Of a stretch of 64,000 nt of DNA, positions 1 to 11,700 are shown piece after piece. Position 1 is the stretch's first letter. Every line of letters starts with the position of its first letter. Under the pieces are notes generated by a model. The model ran no database searches. It saw nothing but the letters and a program-made list of their open reading frames with translations, and was not told where the DNA came from. The stretch is from Neoceratodus forsteri (lineage: Eukaryota > Chordata > Ceratodontiformes > Ceratodontidae): the NCBI GenBank assembly GCA_016271365.2, contig CM028131.1, positions 171,000,501 through 171,064,500 on the forward strand, written 5' to 3'. The position numbers were made by a program, and so were the translations under genes.

Positions 1-1879
1 GTTTGCTGCTACTACAGTACGTGAACTTAAAGTGTTCCTCATCTCAGGGAGAATGCTTTAAAACAATTTCATTTCTACACACTTTTCCAGTTATACAGTA
101 TTATTTTGTATATTTGCTGTACTTAGTTTTCACCGTATCTTTATAAATACAGTATGTATGTAACCAGGTCACCACACAGATATTATGCTATTGCTCATGG
201 TTACTACCCCTGCCATGCTCCTGTAGGGCTGCAAACACGATTTAGGGGCCTGGGCTTGTTAGAGTACTCAGATGGGGGAGGGATTCATTCCAGGAGATAG
301 CAGGGACTAGCCTGATGCCTCCACCCAGAGAAAGACATGTGGGCCAGGTCAAACATGCAGTACTACCCCAGGGATGCAGTACCAATCCACCTCCCCACAG
401 GTAAAAGGTAGCACCCAGAGATCCATCAGTTCCAATACTTAAAGAACTCTAGTCAGAGCCATTATGGACCGAAAGTGATATTTTACAGAGATTAGGAGCC
501 ATCAACAGACTTGCATTGGTTATACAGGAAAATACAGCAATTAGGCTTCAACAGAAAATAACGGATCTGACTGAGCTGCACATTTGCAAGAATGGCAAGA
601 TCTCCTCGCTATGCAGTCGCAAAAAAGACTGGTCCTCACAAACTGCAATAAAGCTATTAAATACAGCTTTTCAGATGAAGTGGCAGCCAAATAGAATGTT
701 ATGCAGTTAAAAATGCTTATCAGTTGTAACAGGATAAATGTCTTTGGTGGTGGCCATGGGAAAAAGGGAAGATCAGTTAACAGTTTTTAGAGTTACAAAC
801 TGTAATGCCTTTGTTCCATCTGTCTTTTGTGATGTGAGTGCTCAGAGACTTTTATTTGCTGCTCCGATCCAGATACTTAGGTGCTTCTCCTGTCTCTTGG
901 CTTTTCATTCCTCACTATCCTCAATTCTCCATACTCTGTACACACTTGACCAAGTACTGGGTGCCTGAGCTTGCTGCAAGAGATGAGTACAGCTGCTGCC
1001 ATTAGTACTGCAGATGGAGGGTAAGCAGTGCAGGGGTGCAGGCAATGACCACAGGCACTGTGGGCCAGGGCTTGTGTGCATTAGCAGGCAGCAAGTGAAC
1101 AAGGAGGGCAACATGGGTCAGGACTACTCGTTGCCTCTGGACACAGGTCTGTGCATGTGTAAGAAGGAGGGCACTGTGCATGGCTCCAAATGCCTCTCCT
1201 ACCTGAAAGTCTGTGCCCTGTACCTGTGAAGCTTGCTTGTGGTACATGAGGGATGAGGAGGAGAAGGGGGCATGAGCAGCATGTACACAAGGTGCACAAT
1301 GGTGAGTGCACATTCAGTGATTGATGAGGGCAAGGGTGCTGACAGATTCATTTTATACCAGTGACAGAGTCCTGGTGGGTGGATATTATTTATTGATGTT
1401 CTACAATGGGAGGTGGTTGGATGTAGGTTAGCAACCCAACTTGGACCCTGGAGATCACAGGGTCCAAGTTGATCACAGAGCCAAATACTCATTGAGTGGC
1501 ATTGGAAAACTGATGTATTCTACTGAACATATGAGGCTGCACCTCAGCTGGGCTATCATGGGTAAAACATAATTGTATTATAAAAGCCAGTTCTGGAGTC
1601 TTGAGCTTATGGCTGCTTCAGTGTTGTCAGACTCGAGAAAGAACTGCAGAGACCCTTGGTGGTTGGCTGCACCTCATGCTCCAGCCATGTTTCTCAAAAC
1701 AGTGTGTCACTAAAATTATAGGACACTGGTTCTCAAAATTCTATCGGACACAGTATTAATCATGGCTGTCATTCTGTGGGAAATAATCTTTGTGTAAATG
1801 CGAAGTTTAATTTTGATTTAGCTTCATAAAGTATTATACATTTCTGCTGTGAAACCTGAGTTGCAGAAACTTTTTGTTC
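1..1879. other. Stretch without a recognised gene
   Basis: I see no recognisable coding region or transposon domain here. The short open frames (up to about 100 codons) have no familiar motif and overlap one another on both strands, as expected by chance. The only clear structure is a perfect hairpin at 1438-1470. Confidence 0.6.
1438..1470. repeat. Perfect 13-bp stem hairpin
   Basis: The arms AACTTGGACCCTG and CAGGGTCCAAGTT are exact reverse complements separated by a 7-nt loop. The octamer GATCACAG occurs at 1453-1460 and again at 1471-1478. There is no adjacent gene or T-run to suggest a terminator. It could be the centre of a small foldback element. Confidence 0.7.
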
Positions 1880-2139
1880 AATAACAATTCTGAGAGGTAA
1901 GGGGCATTTGAGAAGCATGAGCAGTGCTGCTGCTCTCCATGATCAAGCTATCAAAGTTGTATCCGGGTGGTAACAGATATCTGTTAAACCATTTACTAGA
2001 ACTGATAACCTGGGTCCAGGGGCAGCTCTGCCAGATTGCAATGATTGGAGCTGGAAGTGAATCAGAAGTGAGCACAGAGCAAGAAAATAGTGTGGTGGTG
2101 GGGTGGAGACAAAGAAACAGCTCTATGGGCAATAGAGAG

Positions 2140-2230
2140 GACTGCATGTGCTTCAACTCCACTAATGAAAGGACACAGTCTTGATATTTGGTCACATGCT
2201 TCCAGAGCCCCCTTTCTCTACTACATAATA
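2140..2230. repeat. Dispersed repeat, copy 1
   Basis: About 85 bp starting CATGTGCTTCAACTC and ending near CCAGAGCCCC matches 52491-52575 in the same orientation with scattered substitutions. The homology fades on both sides. The family is unknown to me; it may be one end of a longer old interspersed repeat. Confidence 0.65.
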
Positions 2231-2319
2231 GCAATATGTCAGCATAGCTCTCACTATACAGCCCAAAAAATGGCAAAAACGCAATCTTGTCTATCGCTTA
2301 TAATATGCTCATTAATAAT

Positions 2320-3375
2320 GGGCCCTATACAGTAATGCTATGTGGTGCATGCAGGCATGTGTAGCATTTGCGTGTATGGCACTACATCTCCCAACTGCGC
2401 ACGCCATGACCCGCGGCATGCAGAAAGGGACATGCAGCATGTGCGCGCCATTGTGCAGAAAATACCGCTGACACTCCGCACTGCATGTACATGGTGGCAT
2501 GACTGCGTAACATGCAATGTAAGCAACATCAATACATATGCAAAACACAACATACAGTGGAATGCCACGTAGGCTGTTCCACAAAAAGTACACCATGTCC
2601 ACGGTGGCATAGCGGTGCGTAAGCAGCCCAAGCCACTCACACGGTGGTATGGTGATGCAGCAGGCAATGTGCGGGACATGGCCATGCACCACACAGCCAC
2701 ACCAGAGCAGTGGAAACTGGCAGCAGGCATGTGGGCAAGGCCCCAGCCCCGGCCTGCAAGGTGGTGCCATGGTTGCGTGCATGGGGTGGCAGTGGCACAG
2801 CAGTGGCCACAAGTGGCAGCCCCCCATGCCATGGTACCACACACACGCTGCCTGCAAATGTGCCAATGTATGGGCATCACCATGGCCCGGAGGCGAGTGC
2901 ATCACATGGACCACCACCAATGCTACAGCCAAGTGCCGTGGATGTGCTCATCCAGCCATGCCACTGTGCAAGCATTCTGGTGAATAACCGCATATGCGCC
3001 CCCCCCAGCAGCAGCCGTGCCTGTCCCCCAACACCAGTGACATGCTGTACCCAAACCTCCAGAGAAGTGAACACAAAGTTGAAGTCAGAAATAAATATTT
3101 AATAGAAATGCACAAGAGCAATCACAGAAGGAAACTGTCAGACAACCCCACAGCACACACATTGGTCCCCACATATGTCACCCTTAACCCCACACACCCA
3201 ACACTCCAGGCAGAGTCCCCAATAGTCTATGCACATCCATGTGCAAATCCTATCTCCCCCCGATGGGCCTGTCCTGGGCCGTGGCAATGGCCGTGTCACA
3301 GTGCACGTTCCAGAGGCATGGCGGTCCACCTCGGCATCATCCTCATCCTCCTCCTTATCAGTCCCAGCCTACCCT
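2320..3375. mobile_element. Left part of a Harbinger-like element
   Basis: It begins with GGGCCCTATACA, which in inverted orientation resembles the end of the transposase-bearing block near 17138-17148 (GGCCCTATGCA when reverse complemented; 10 of 11 positions). The interior is GC-rich and rich in GCATGC-type palindromes, unlike the flanks, and stops abruptly at the CR1 3' end near 3376. I infer that this block and 12999-17148 are two halves of one PIF/Harbinger element split by the CR1. No clear 3-bp target duplication was found, so the outer boundaries are provisional. Alternatively it is an independent non-autonomous relative. Confidence 0.5.
3138..3375 (-). pseudogene. Acidic-tail coding remnant in the Harbinger-like left part
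   Basis: On the minus strand, just inside the CR1 boundary, an open frame starts with an acidic run (DKEEDEDDAEVD) and continues for about 70 codons to a stop. The tail has no recognised domain. Its position suggests it could be the continuation of the unrecognised minus-strand frame at 13000-13704 if the CR1 were removed. This is inference: no splice junction across the CR1 can be proven by eye. Confidence 0.3.
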
Positions 3376-3559
3376 ATCATAGAAACATAGACTTTGATGG
3401 CATATAAGGACCGCTTGGCCCACCTAGTCTGCCATTTCCCTACCTACAGGATAAGCTGCAGATCTTAGTTAACCAACAGCCTATTTCTTCCTACCCCCCA
3501 CAAAAATTACCTTATCTCTGTCCAATGCATTCTTGAATTCTCCCACAGTTTTAGACCCC

Positions 3560-4062
3560 ACAGCATCCTCAGGAAGGCTGTTCCATGCGTCCACCACCCT
3601 CTCTGTGAAAACATACTTCCTCACATTGCCCCTGAACCGCCCCCTCCGTCTTCAAATTGTGTCCCCTTGTTCTTGCACATCTCTTTTCCTGAAAGATGCT
3701 ACCCTCTTGAACTTTGTTGATGCCACTGAGGTCTTTAAAAGTTTCTATCATGTTCCCCCCTTCCTCCTTTCCTCAAGGGTATACATATTAAGCTCCATTA
3801 GTCTCTCCTCATATGGCTTCTCTTGCAGACCCTGCACCATTTTAGTTGCCCTCCTCTGGACTGCCTCTATCCTGTCTATGTCCTTGTGGAGATAGGGTCT
3901 CCAGAACTGAATGCAGTACTCCAGATGGAGTCTCACCAACTGTCTGTACAGAGGGATAACAACTTCCTGTTTTCTGTTGGTGATGTCTCTCCCTATACAT
4001 CCCAGTATCCCCACCAGCCCTCCCTATTGCCTTCTCACATTGCTGGCTAACCTTAAGGTCAT
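3560..4062 (-). pseudogene. CR1 copy 1: ORF2 C-terminus
   Basis: This is the region downstream of the reverse transcriptase palm, recognisable from VSQQCEKAIGRAGG, then PLYRQLVRLHLEYCIQFW, then RRATKMVQG and a final KGINKV-like block. The order matches CR1 ORF2 C-termini elsewhere in the window. Frameshifts break it into at least three frames. It stops exactly where the nested CR1 begins. The remaining 3' portion to 3376 is untranslated tail. Confidence 0.85.
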
Positions 4063-5622
4063 AGAAACATAGAAACATAGAATTTGACGGCAGATAAGGA
4101 CCGCTTGGCCCACTCAGTCTGCCCATTTCTCTGCCTACCGGATAAGCTGCAGATCCTAGTTAACCAGCAGCCTACTTTTTCCTACCCCCACCCACTAGAA
4201 TTGCCTTATGACTGTCCCATGCATGCTTGAATTCCACCACTGTTTTTGACTCCACAACCTCCCAGGAAGGCTGTCCCATGCATCCACAACCTCTCTGTGA
4301 AAAATACTTCCTTAAATTACCTCTGAGCCGCCCCCCACTCTATCTTCAAACTGTGCCCCCTTGTTCTTGCACACCTCTTTTTTTGAAAGATGCTACCCTC
4401 TTGGACTTTGTTGATCCCCTTGAGGTACTTGAAAGTTTCTATCATGTCCCCCCTCTCCCTCCTTTCCTCGAGGCTATACCTATTAAGCTCCTTAAGTCGC
4501 TCTTCATATGTCTTCTGGTGCAGACCCTGCACCATTTTAGTTGCCCTCCTCTGGACAGCTTCCACTCTGTCTATGTCATTGCGAAGACTGGGTCTCCAGA
4601 ACTGCACGCAGTACTCCAGATGGGGTTTGACCAGCTGTCTGTACAAAGGGATAATAACTTCCTGTTTTCTACTGGTGATGCCTCTCCCTATGCATCCCAG
4701 TTTCCCCCAGCCCTCCTTGCTGCCCTCTCACATTGCTTGCCCACCTTTAGGTCATCTGATATGACTACCCCCAGATCCCTTTCCATTTTTATTGTTGTTA
4801 GTATCTCACCTCCCATTGTGTATCTTCCCCTGGGTTTTTGTTTCCCAGGTGCATTACCTTGCACTTCTTAGCATTGAATCTAAGCTGCCATACATTTGAC
4901 CATTCCTCTAACCTTGCCAAGTCCCTTTTCATCCTTTCCACCCCACCTTGTGCATCAGCTCTGTTGCAGATCTTTGTGTCATCTGCAAAGAGACATACTT
5001 TTCCTTCCAGTCCCTCTGCAATGTTGCTTATAAAGACATTAAAGAGGACCGGTCCTAATACTGAACCCTGCGGTATCCCACTAGTAACCCCCCTTTCTTC
5101 AGAGTGGACTCCATTTACTATTACTCTCTGTGTCCTATTCTCCAGCCAAATATTTACCCAGGCTGTCATCTTGGGACCCACTCCCAGGCTAGCTAACTTG
5201 TATATTAATCTTTTGTGTGGGACTGTGTCAAATGCCTTGCTAAAGTCTAGGTAGGCCATGTCCACAGCCCCTCCCTGATCTACTGCTTTGGTCACCCAGT
5301 CAAAGAAATCTATCAGATTTGTCTGGCATGACCTTCCTGCTGTGAATCCATGCTGCCTTGGGTCCTATGCCCCTCTGGCCTCAAGATACTCGACAATTCT
5401 TTCCTTCAGAAGTGATTCCATCATTTTCCCTACCACTGAGGTTAAACTAACAGGTCTGTAGTTTCCTGCTTCTGCCTTGCTCCCACTTTTGTGAAGGGGA
5501 ATCACATCTGCCCTTCTCCAGTCCTCGGGGACCACCCCATCCTCCCATGATTTGTTAAACAGGGTAGTCAGAGGTGTCACTAATTCTATCCTTAGTTCTT
5601 TTAGAATTCTGTGATGAATCCC
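4063..5622 (-). mobile_element. Nested 5'-truncated CR1 with 5-bp target duplication
   Basis: A 1560-bp CR1 inserted into copy 1. The pentamer GTCAT lies immediately outside both ends (4058-4062 and 5623-5627). The 3' end at 4063 has a doubled AGAAACATAG motif. The 5' end is truncated inside the reverse transcriptase, at the DGIHHRILKELR block. On the minus strand it encodes the RT block [18 protein letters not shown], the catalytic FADD box, and the C-terminal PLYRQLVKPHLEYCVQFW block. It shares roughly 85-90% identity by eye with copy 1, which makes the region look at first like a tandem duplication of the RT domain. Confidence 0.88.
4798..5622 (-). pseudogene. Nested CR1: reverse transcriptase fragment
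   Basis: Minus-strand frames encode DWRRADVIPLHKSGS, NYRPVSLTSVVGKMMES, YLDFSKAFDTVPHKRL, the [11 protein letters not shown] block and a FADDTK catalytic box. These are RT palm motifs of CR1-clade LINEs. A frame break near 5295-5365 separates the N-terminal RT block from the palm. The sequence ends abruptly at 5622 because of 5' truncation on insertion. Confidence 0.85.
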
Positions 5623-7139
5623 GTCATCTGATATGATTACCCCCAGGTCCCTTTCCATTTTTGTTGTTGTTACTACCTCCCGGGATTTTGTTTCTCAGGT
5701 GCATTATTTTGCACTTCTTTGCATTGAATCCAAGCTGCCATACTTCTGACCATTCCTCCAACCTTGCCAAGTCCCTTCTCATCCTTTCCACATCTCCTTG
5801 TGTATCAGCCCTGTTGCAGGTCTTTGTGTCATCTGCAAAGAGGCATACTTTTCCTTCCGGTACCTCTTCAATGTCACTTATAAAGATATTACAAAGAACT
5901 GGACCCAGTACTGAACCCTGCGGTACCCCACTAGTAACCCCTCTTTCTTCAGAGTGGACTCCATTTACAATTACCTTCTGTGTCCTGTTGTCCAGCCAAT
6001 GTTTTACCCAGGCTACCACCCTGAGACCCACTCCTAGGCTGGTTAATTTGATTATTAATTTTTTGTGTGGGACTGTGTCAAATGCCTTGCTAAAGTCTAG
6101 GTAGGCCATGTCCACAGCCCCTCCTTGGTCTACTACTTTTGTCACCCAGTCAAAGAAATCAATTAGATTCATCCGACATGACGTTCCCTCTGTGAACCCA
6201 TGCTGCCTTGGGTCTTGTGCCCCACTGACCTCTAGGTACTCAACAATTATTTCCTCCAGAAGTTATTCCATCACTTTCCCTACCACAGAGGTCAAACTGA
6301 CATGTCTGTAGTTTCCTGCCTCTGTCCTGCACCCACTTTCGTGAAGGGGAAACACAATCGCCTTCCTCCAGTCCTCAGCTAAAACACCATCCTCCCATGA
6401 TTTGTTAGAAAGAGTAGTCAATGGTTTCACTACTTCTCCCCTTAATTCTTTTAGAATTCTGGGGTGAATTCCATCAGGTACCATTGCTTTGTCCACCTTC
6501 AGTTTTAGGAGTTCTTTCAGAACCCTTTCTTCTGTGAAAGGACTGGGATCGACCCCCCTATCCAGAGTGCTTCTGTTATTTGGATTAGGCATCTCCCCCT
6601 CCTCCTTTTTTGTGAATACTGAGCAAAAATACTCATTCAGTATCCCTGCTTTTTCATTGTACCTCTCTGCCCACCCACTGTCCATTCTATTCAGCCTCAC
6701 TATCCCACCCTTTGTCTTTCTACACTCTCTGATGTACCTATAAAAGGTTTTATCCACCTTCTTAACCGAGTTGGCTATCTTTTCCTCAGTTTGGGCCTTT
6801 GCTCTTCTGACTTCCCTCCCTGCTTCCTTCTGCCTTAACTGGTACAGCTGTCTGTCCTGCTCCTTTTGTGTTTCCTTATACTTCCTGAATGCTATCTTTT
6901 TCACCATGACCTTCCCCACCACCTCTTTTGAGAACCATAGTGTTTTTTTCTTTAGTTTTGATTTGTTTATTTGCTTCACACAAAGGCTTGTTGCCTCTGT
7001 GATGGCAGTCTTGATGTTTCCCTATTGTTGCTCCACCCCTCCTTCTAGCCTATTTGCTAGTGCTTTTCTAAGGCACTCTCCCATTTTGCCAAAGTCAGCC
7101 CTCCTGAAGTCCAGTACCCTCACTTTTGTATGGCTTGAC
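5623..7139 (-). pseudogene. CR1 copy 1: reverse transcriptase and linker
   Basis: Reading the minus strand from 7139 downward there is a basic linker (KKTLWFSKEVVGKV, then a KETQKEQDRQLYQLR-type region), the AGILNEYFCSVF block, [60 protein letters not shown] and a FADDTK box. This is the standard CR1 ORF2 order. A frameshift lies near 6172-6263. The 3' side ends at ERDLGVIISD and resumes at 4062 after the nested CR1. Confidence 0.88.
7132..7139. repeat. Left 8-bp target site duplication of the hAT-like element
   Basis: GGCTTGAC lies immediately before the element terminus at 7140 and is repeated exactly at 12836-12843. The duplicated octamer belongs to the CR1 endonuclease-linker coding sequence. 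An 8-bp duplication is the hallmark of hAT-superfamily insertion. Confidence 0.9.
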
Positions 7140-7199
7140 CTAGGGCGTAGTTTGTTATTTTACAGGGGGCAAAGTAACAAAAAAGTCCTGATTTTCGTG

Positions 7200-8082
7200 A
7201 TCACACAGTGAAGAGGGCGGTGGCTTATGAATGCAAACAAATCAACCAGCATCAAATAATGCCCAAAACATTTAAGACTACAGCTGAATAACTCTTGGGA
7301 GGGACCAGCCAGGCCAAGTCAGAGCACTTCCCCACCCCACCAGTTTTACTGCAGCCAGCTCGGCCCAACTCCTCCTGAGACCAGAGTCGAAAAACTGACC
7401 GAGATCTGTTTTGTATTCAGTTCTTCGTTCTTCTGCCTTGGGAGTGAGGACTTACTTGTAAAGTTGAAAATATGTAAGGAACTTAACTTCCTTCTCAAGA
7501 GGACAGGACCTCACCTCAGCTTCAATTCAAATCAGTCTGGACCTAATTTTGCCCCCACCTGAACCTCCAGGCGGATAGCTCACTAGTCTCTCACCCCCCT
7601 TTGCTGCTTACATAACCCTTCCAAGTCCAGCCCTTATAGTGGATCCTGAACTTCTTGAAATGTCTGCTTGACCTAGCCCTCCCACCCTTGAGGAGTGCAA
7701 AGAGCATGTTTCAAGGAAGTGCAGTAAATGGCTGTGCCATCTCAGAATAGCTATAAACATGGATGGTATGGGAAACATCCCAGCATGTGCATCCTCACAG
7801 CATGAGCCCTTATTTACATAGATTACATAAAAAAATGTGATTATACAATGACAAGAATGAATGCTGGCCTCTGTTTGGTCAGTCTTGGGCTAGACCCATG
7901 ATGTTATCCCAGTACATCCGATTCATCACAGGTCTAGTCTCAGCCTCTCCGTGAACCTCTTGATGATTGTTAGCATTAGTGTGTTTTTTTGTATCTTCTC
8001 TTAAAAATATTTTTCCACACCAAATAAAACATCTTTAAAATTATTTTTATTAATTCTGCATAACAACATGCCATTGTATAAA
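7200..8082. other. hAT-like interior, no recognised gene
   Basis: I recognise no coding motif or known repeat here. The sequence AAAAAAGTCCTG near 7178 recurs in the same orientation near 12763, close to the other end of the element. It may be a subterminal motif rather than part of the inverted termini. Confidence 0.5.
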
Positions 8083-8208
8083 AATAATGCCTCCAAGGTG
8101 TGTGTCATGGTAGAATAACATCATGCCCTATGTATTGGATGCACTCGTGCCCAACCACCTGAGGTGTGACGTTATCCAAGCATGACACACGCCCTGTCGG
8201 GCATTATT
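8083..8208. repeat. Foldback with arms of about 41 bp
   Basis: The left arm (about 8083-8122) begins AATAATGCC, followed by GTGTGTCATG and ATAACATCA. The right arm (about 8166-8208) is its imperfect reverse complement, TGACGTTAT, then CATGACACAC and GGCATTATT, with a spacer of about 43 nt. It could be a small MITE nested in the hAT-like element. A related half motif (CCCTGTTGGGTATTATTGCT) occurs near 18270. Confidence 0.6.
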
Positions 8209-9499
8209 GCTTACTTGCACCCAGTGTTAACACTTTTTTTTGTTATAACCAATTTAATTCATTAGTCTCCCATCACATATTATTCAATGTCACATGCCTG
8301 AATCTGGTTAGGTAAGGTAAGCGAAGAGGATAATGCTCTCCTCAAGCAAGCAAGCATTGCATACATAAGCATGGGACCTGCTGAAATCCCTCAGGCAGTG
8401 CTCTTAACAAGCATGCTGATGTACCTGGGACAGTGCAACAGAACAATGTAAATCCACTAATTGTTCAAGATGATCATGGGCACGGTGTGGTCACACCACA
8501 CCCCCTACCACTCTCCTCCCCATGGGCTCCTAAGGAATATGCATCTCTGTCCATGCCCAGGGTTACACAACCCCATCCAAGCAAACACGGACTGCCCTGG
8601 CACAAAAGTGGTCGCATCACATAACCTAAGAGAACAGATACCACAGGAAGTTTGCTGGAGCAATAACTCCAGATACCTGTGCACATCCTCGCAGGACCCA
8701 CCCTGAAAGGTAAATACTTGGCTGGTGGTTTTTATTAGCATCACCTATGACAGTGTGTGGTGGGCTGGTTGTGGTAGCCCAGGTTGCCGTGGATGCTCCC
8801 CACAGACTACTTCAAAATCGTCTCATCTGACAGTTTTGAAGGGCACAAATGAAACATGGTTGCTTCAGTTTGATGTGGTTTAATACAGTTTTTTTTGTCC
8901 GAGCACGTGTCTCTATTCTTCTACACACAGACACAGATAGACACACACACCACCAAAAAATGAACTTTTTTTATATCATGTTTACATTCAGGATAGAGAC
9001 AGGGTAAAACAGGTCCAGGCAGTACAACACAGTAAATGAAACAATGCATTTTACAATGCCCAACAAACCACCAAAAGACCACAAAACAACGGACCTTCCC
9101 CCTACCGGGGAGAATGGCTAGGTCACAGGTCAGGGTGCTAAATGAGGAGGAGAGACCACAGAACATCTTGTCGAACCACACAGTAAGGTGAAACTACATA
9201 AACATGCACACTTTTTATATTGTAGGATTTCATACTTTCAACAGTTCCTAATTTTGACACAGAAACTTATCTTTAGTGCTCAGAAGCCCGTTGTACGAGG
9301 GAGGTAAGCATGGCATGGACCCAGCAGACTGGCACATGTTGAAAAAATATTTGTGCCAGTATGCTCGTCCACCCCTCCCCCCCTTCATCACCAGTGGCCA
9401 GAACCATTTTTTTCAGCAGGTGTACCAGTCCGCCCTGGTCAGCACAGCAGCACAAAGCTGGCAAGGCAGCAGAAGGCACAGCAAGCAACAGTGAATTAA
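8209..9499. other. hAT-like interior, no recognised gene
   Basis: Only short overlapping open frames without motifs are present. A small CA-rich patch lies near 8930-8950. I see no transposase, RNA gene or tandem array. Confidence 0.5.
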
Positions 9500-10192
9500 A
9501 TGTCCATGCAAAAAGCTACAGCTCACTCTCCCCACCCCAGACCTGCAAGGCCACTATCTCCACCCAGACTGGCCAGCTCAGCTACTCTCTGCACCCTGAT
9601 GGACTTGCACAGCCACTCTCCACACTCTCTGTCCACCCCACCAGCACAGCCACTGTCCCCACCACACCAGCACAGCCACTCTCCCCACCCCACCCAACCA
9701 ACGCCATTTCCAGCTCCATTTATCTGGTATCCACTCCAGGCATCCAGGTCTGTGCTTCCCCATCACAGGCACATAAACATAAATAAAACCACATTTTATA
9801 CTGCATTTTGTTTATGTTTCTTTCTTTGTCTGGAAAGAGAGATGTTGAGCTACCGGTCAGCACAGTTTGCCTGGTATACAATTACAACCCTGCCCCACCA
9901 ACACAATGCCAGTGCCTCCACCCACCCACACAACAGTGCCCCCACCACACCCACACAATGCCTGTATCCCCAACCCCACCCACACAAATGACCAGTGTCT
10001 GCAACACCACACACACACATACATGACCAGCAGTGTCCCCAACCCTCCCACACACACAACCAGCAAGTGTCCCCAACCCCACACACACACACGATCAGCA
10101 GTGTCCCCAACCACACACACACACACACAACCAGCAGTGTCCGCAACCCCACCCACACACATGACCAGTGTTCCAACCCCCCCAAAAAAAAT
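9500..10192. repeat. Diverged C/A-rich tandem repeats with CA microsatellites
   Basis: From 9540 to 9720, blocks like CCAGCACAGCCACTSTCCCC recur. From 9893 to 10192 a unit of about 30-35 bp combining GACCAGCAGTGTCCCCAACC with CA runs recurs at least six times. The plus strand is almost free of G in places. Long open frames on both strands here are a consequence of the simple composition. I do not consider them genes. Confidence 0.8.
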
Positions 10193-10586
10193 CATAGCCA
10201 GTCAGTAGTCGTAATAACAATAGCCAGGTAGTAGTATAATCATTTCTTTAGGGTGCATGTTTTAGTGCAATATTTTTTTTGCTAGTCTTGTAACACTGTA
10301 TGGGGGAGAACACAAAAAGCTACCCCTTTGGTTGTGTTTGCTAGGCGATGAAGACAGAGACAGCAAGGCCAAGGAATCTGTCTGTTTCACCCCTCCACAG
10401 TGGATGATCGGAGAAATCAAAAAAGTGAAAGATTAATTTTACAGCCAGGTAAAGGATGAGGGGGAAATAATGTTTCAACATTTACTAATGTTCGTATGCT
10501 AGCTGCGGGTACAGGTCAGTGAGATACATCCCTTGACAGTTAAAGGATGAGGTGGAAATTACGTTTTAACATTTACTTATGTTTAT

Positions 10587-11700
10587 ATGCTAACACCCAG
10601 TCAGCAAGCACAGAATGTCCCCCCTTCTAACCAACACAGACAGTCCACCAGAAACCCAGTCAGCAAACATGGACAGTCCCCCCCTTCACCCCACCTACAA
10701 GGACAGTCCCCCCAGACACCCGAACAGTCCCCTCCCACCAGACACCGAGCCAGTGAGCATAGAATGCCTCCTCCCAACCAACAAGGACAGTCCCACCAGA
10801 CACCCAGGCAGCCAGCAAACATGGACGGTGCCCCATATCCCACCAAGGACAGTCTCCACCCCAACACACAGCTAGCAAACACAGAATTTCCCCACCCCAC
10901 CAACATGAACAATCCCTCCAAACACCTGGCTAGCAAACACGGAGAGTTCCCCTCCCCAACAACATTGATAGTCCGTCCTAGACACCTGATCAGCAATCAC
11001 CGACATTCACCCCCACCATAAGCCAACATGGAAAGATCCCCCCAGACACCCGACCAGCAAATAGTCCTCCCTCCCCACAAGACACCCGGCAGGCAAAACA
11101 TGGACAGTCCCCCTTTTCCACCATTATGGACAGTCCCCCCAGACAAATGGCCAGCCAAGTCCACCAAACAATGGCTAGTGTCACCACCCCACCATCACAG
11201 CCAGTGTCCCCACATCACCATGGCCTGTGTCTCCACCCCACCAGACCCCAGAATAAAAAACAGACTGTCCCCCCCACCCCACCAAACACTGACCGCCCTC
11301 CCAGTCCCAAACACTAACCACCCCAGTCCCAAACACTGATTGTCCCCCAGCCCCACCAAATGCAGGCCCTCCCAGCACTAAACACTGACCATCCTCTCAG
11401 TGAGTCAGCCCCAAAACACACAGACTGTCTCCCCCGACCCCAACCCCACAAAACAGACCATCCCCCAGCCCCACCAAACATAGACCATCCAGTGAGTTTC
11501 CAACAAACCCCACCACACCAGTAGCACAGTAAATGTCCTCACCCCACCAACATGACCAGTGTCCCACCATACCAAACAAATAGGCCCCCCCACCCACCCC
11601 ACCAACATGGACAGCCTCAATAGCCAGCAAGTCCCTCCCACCCAAAAACACAAGCTGACAGCAAACCTTCCACCACCCCCAGTCACATGGCCATGGCTAA
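10587..11700. repeat. C-rich minisatellite inside the hAT-like element
   Basis: A diverged higher-order array runs for about 1.1 kb. The recognisable blocks are AGACACCC, CAGCAAACA and a GGACAGTCCCCCC core that recurs at intervals of roughly 30-60 bp, then grades into CCCCACCAAACA blocks after 11200. The strand asymmetry is strong: the minus strand contains frequent runs of four to six G, which could form G-quadruplexes. No unit is long enough or regular enough to look like a protein repeat. Confidence 0.8.

Noticed and set aside
2312..2932. 206-codon minus-strand open frame rich in His and Cys
   Set aside because: It lies in GC-rich palindrome-laden Harbinger-like sequence where several frames on both strands are open at once. 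There is no recognisable motif.
4752..6478. Tandem duplication of the CR1 RT domain
   Set aside because: GTCAT target duplication and the precise continuation of copy 1 at 4062/5628 explain the arrangement as a nested insertion.
3748..6980. Host gene encoding a reverse transcriptase-like protein
   Set aside because: All frames match CR1 ORF2 blocks, are broken by frameshifts, and end in a CR1 3' tail.
9850..10208. Long open frames on both strands in the CA/C-rich region
   Set aside because: Low-complexity composition lacks stop codons in several frames; the translations are simple Thr/His/Pro or Val/Cys/Gly repeats.
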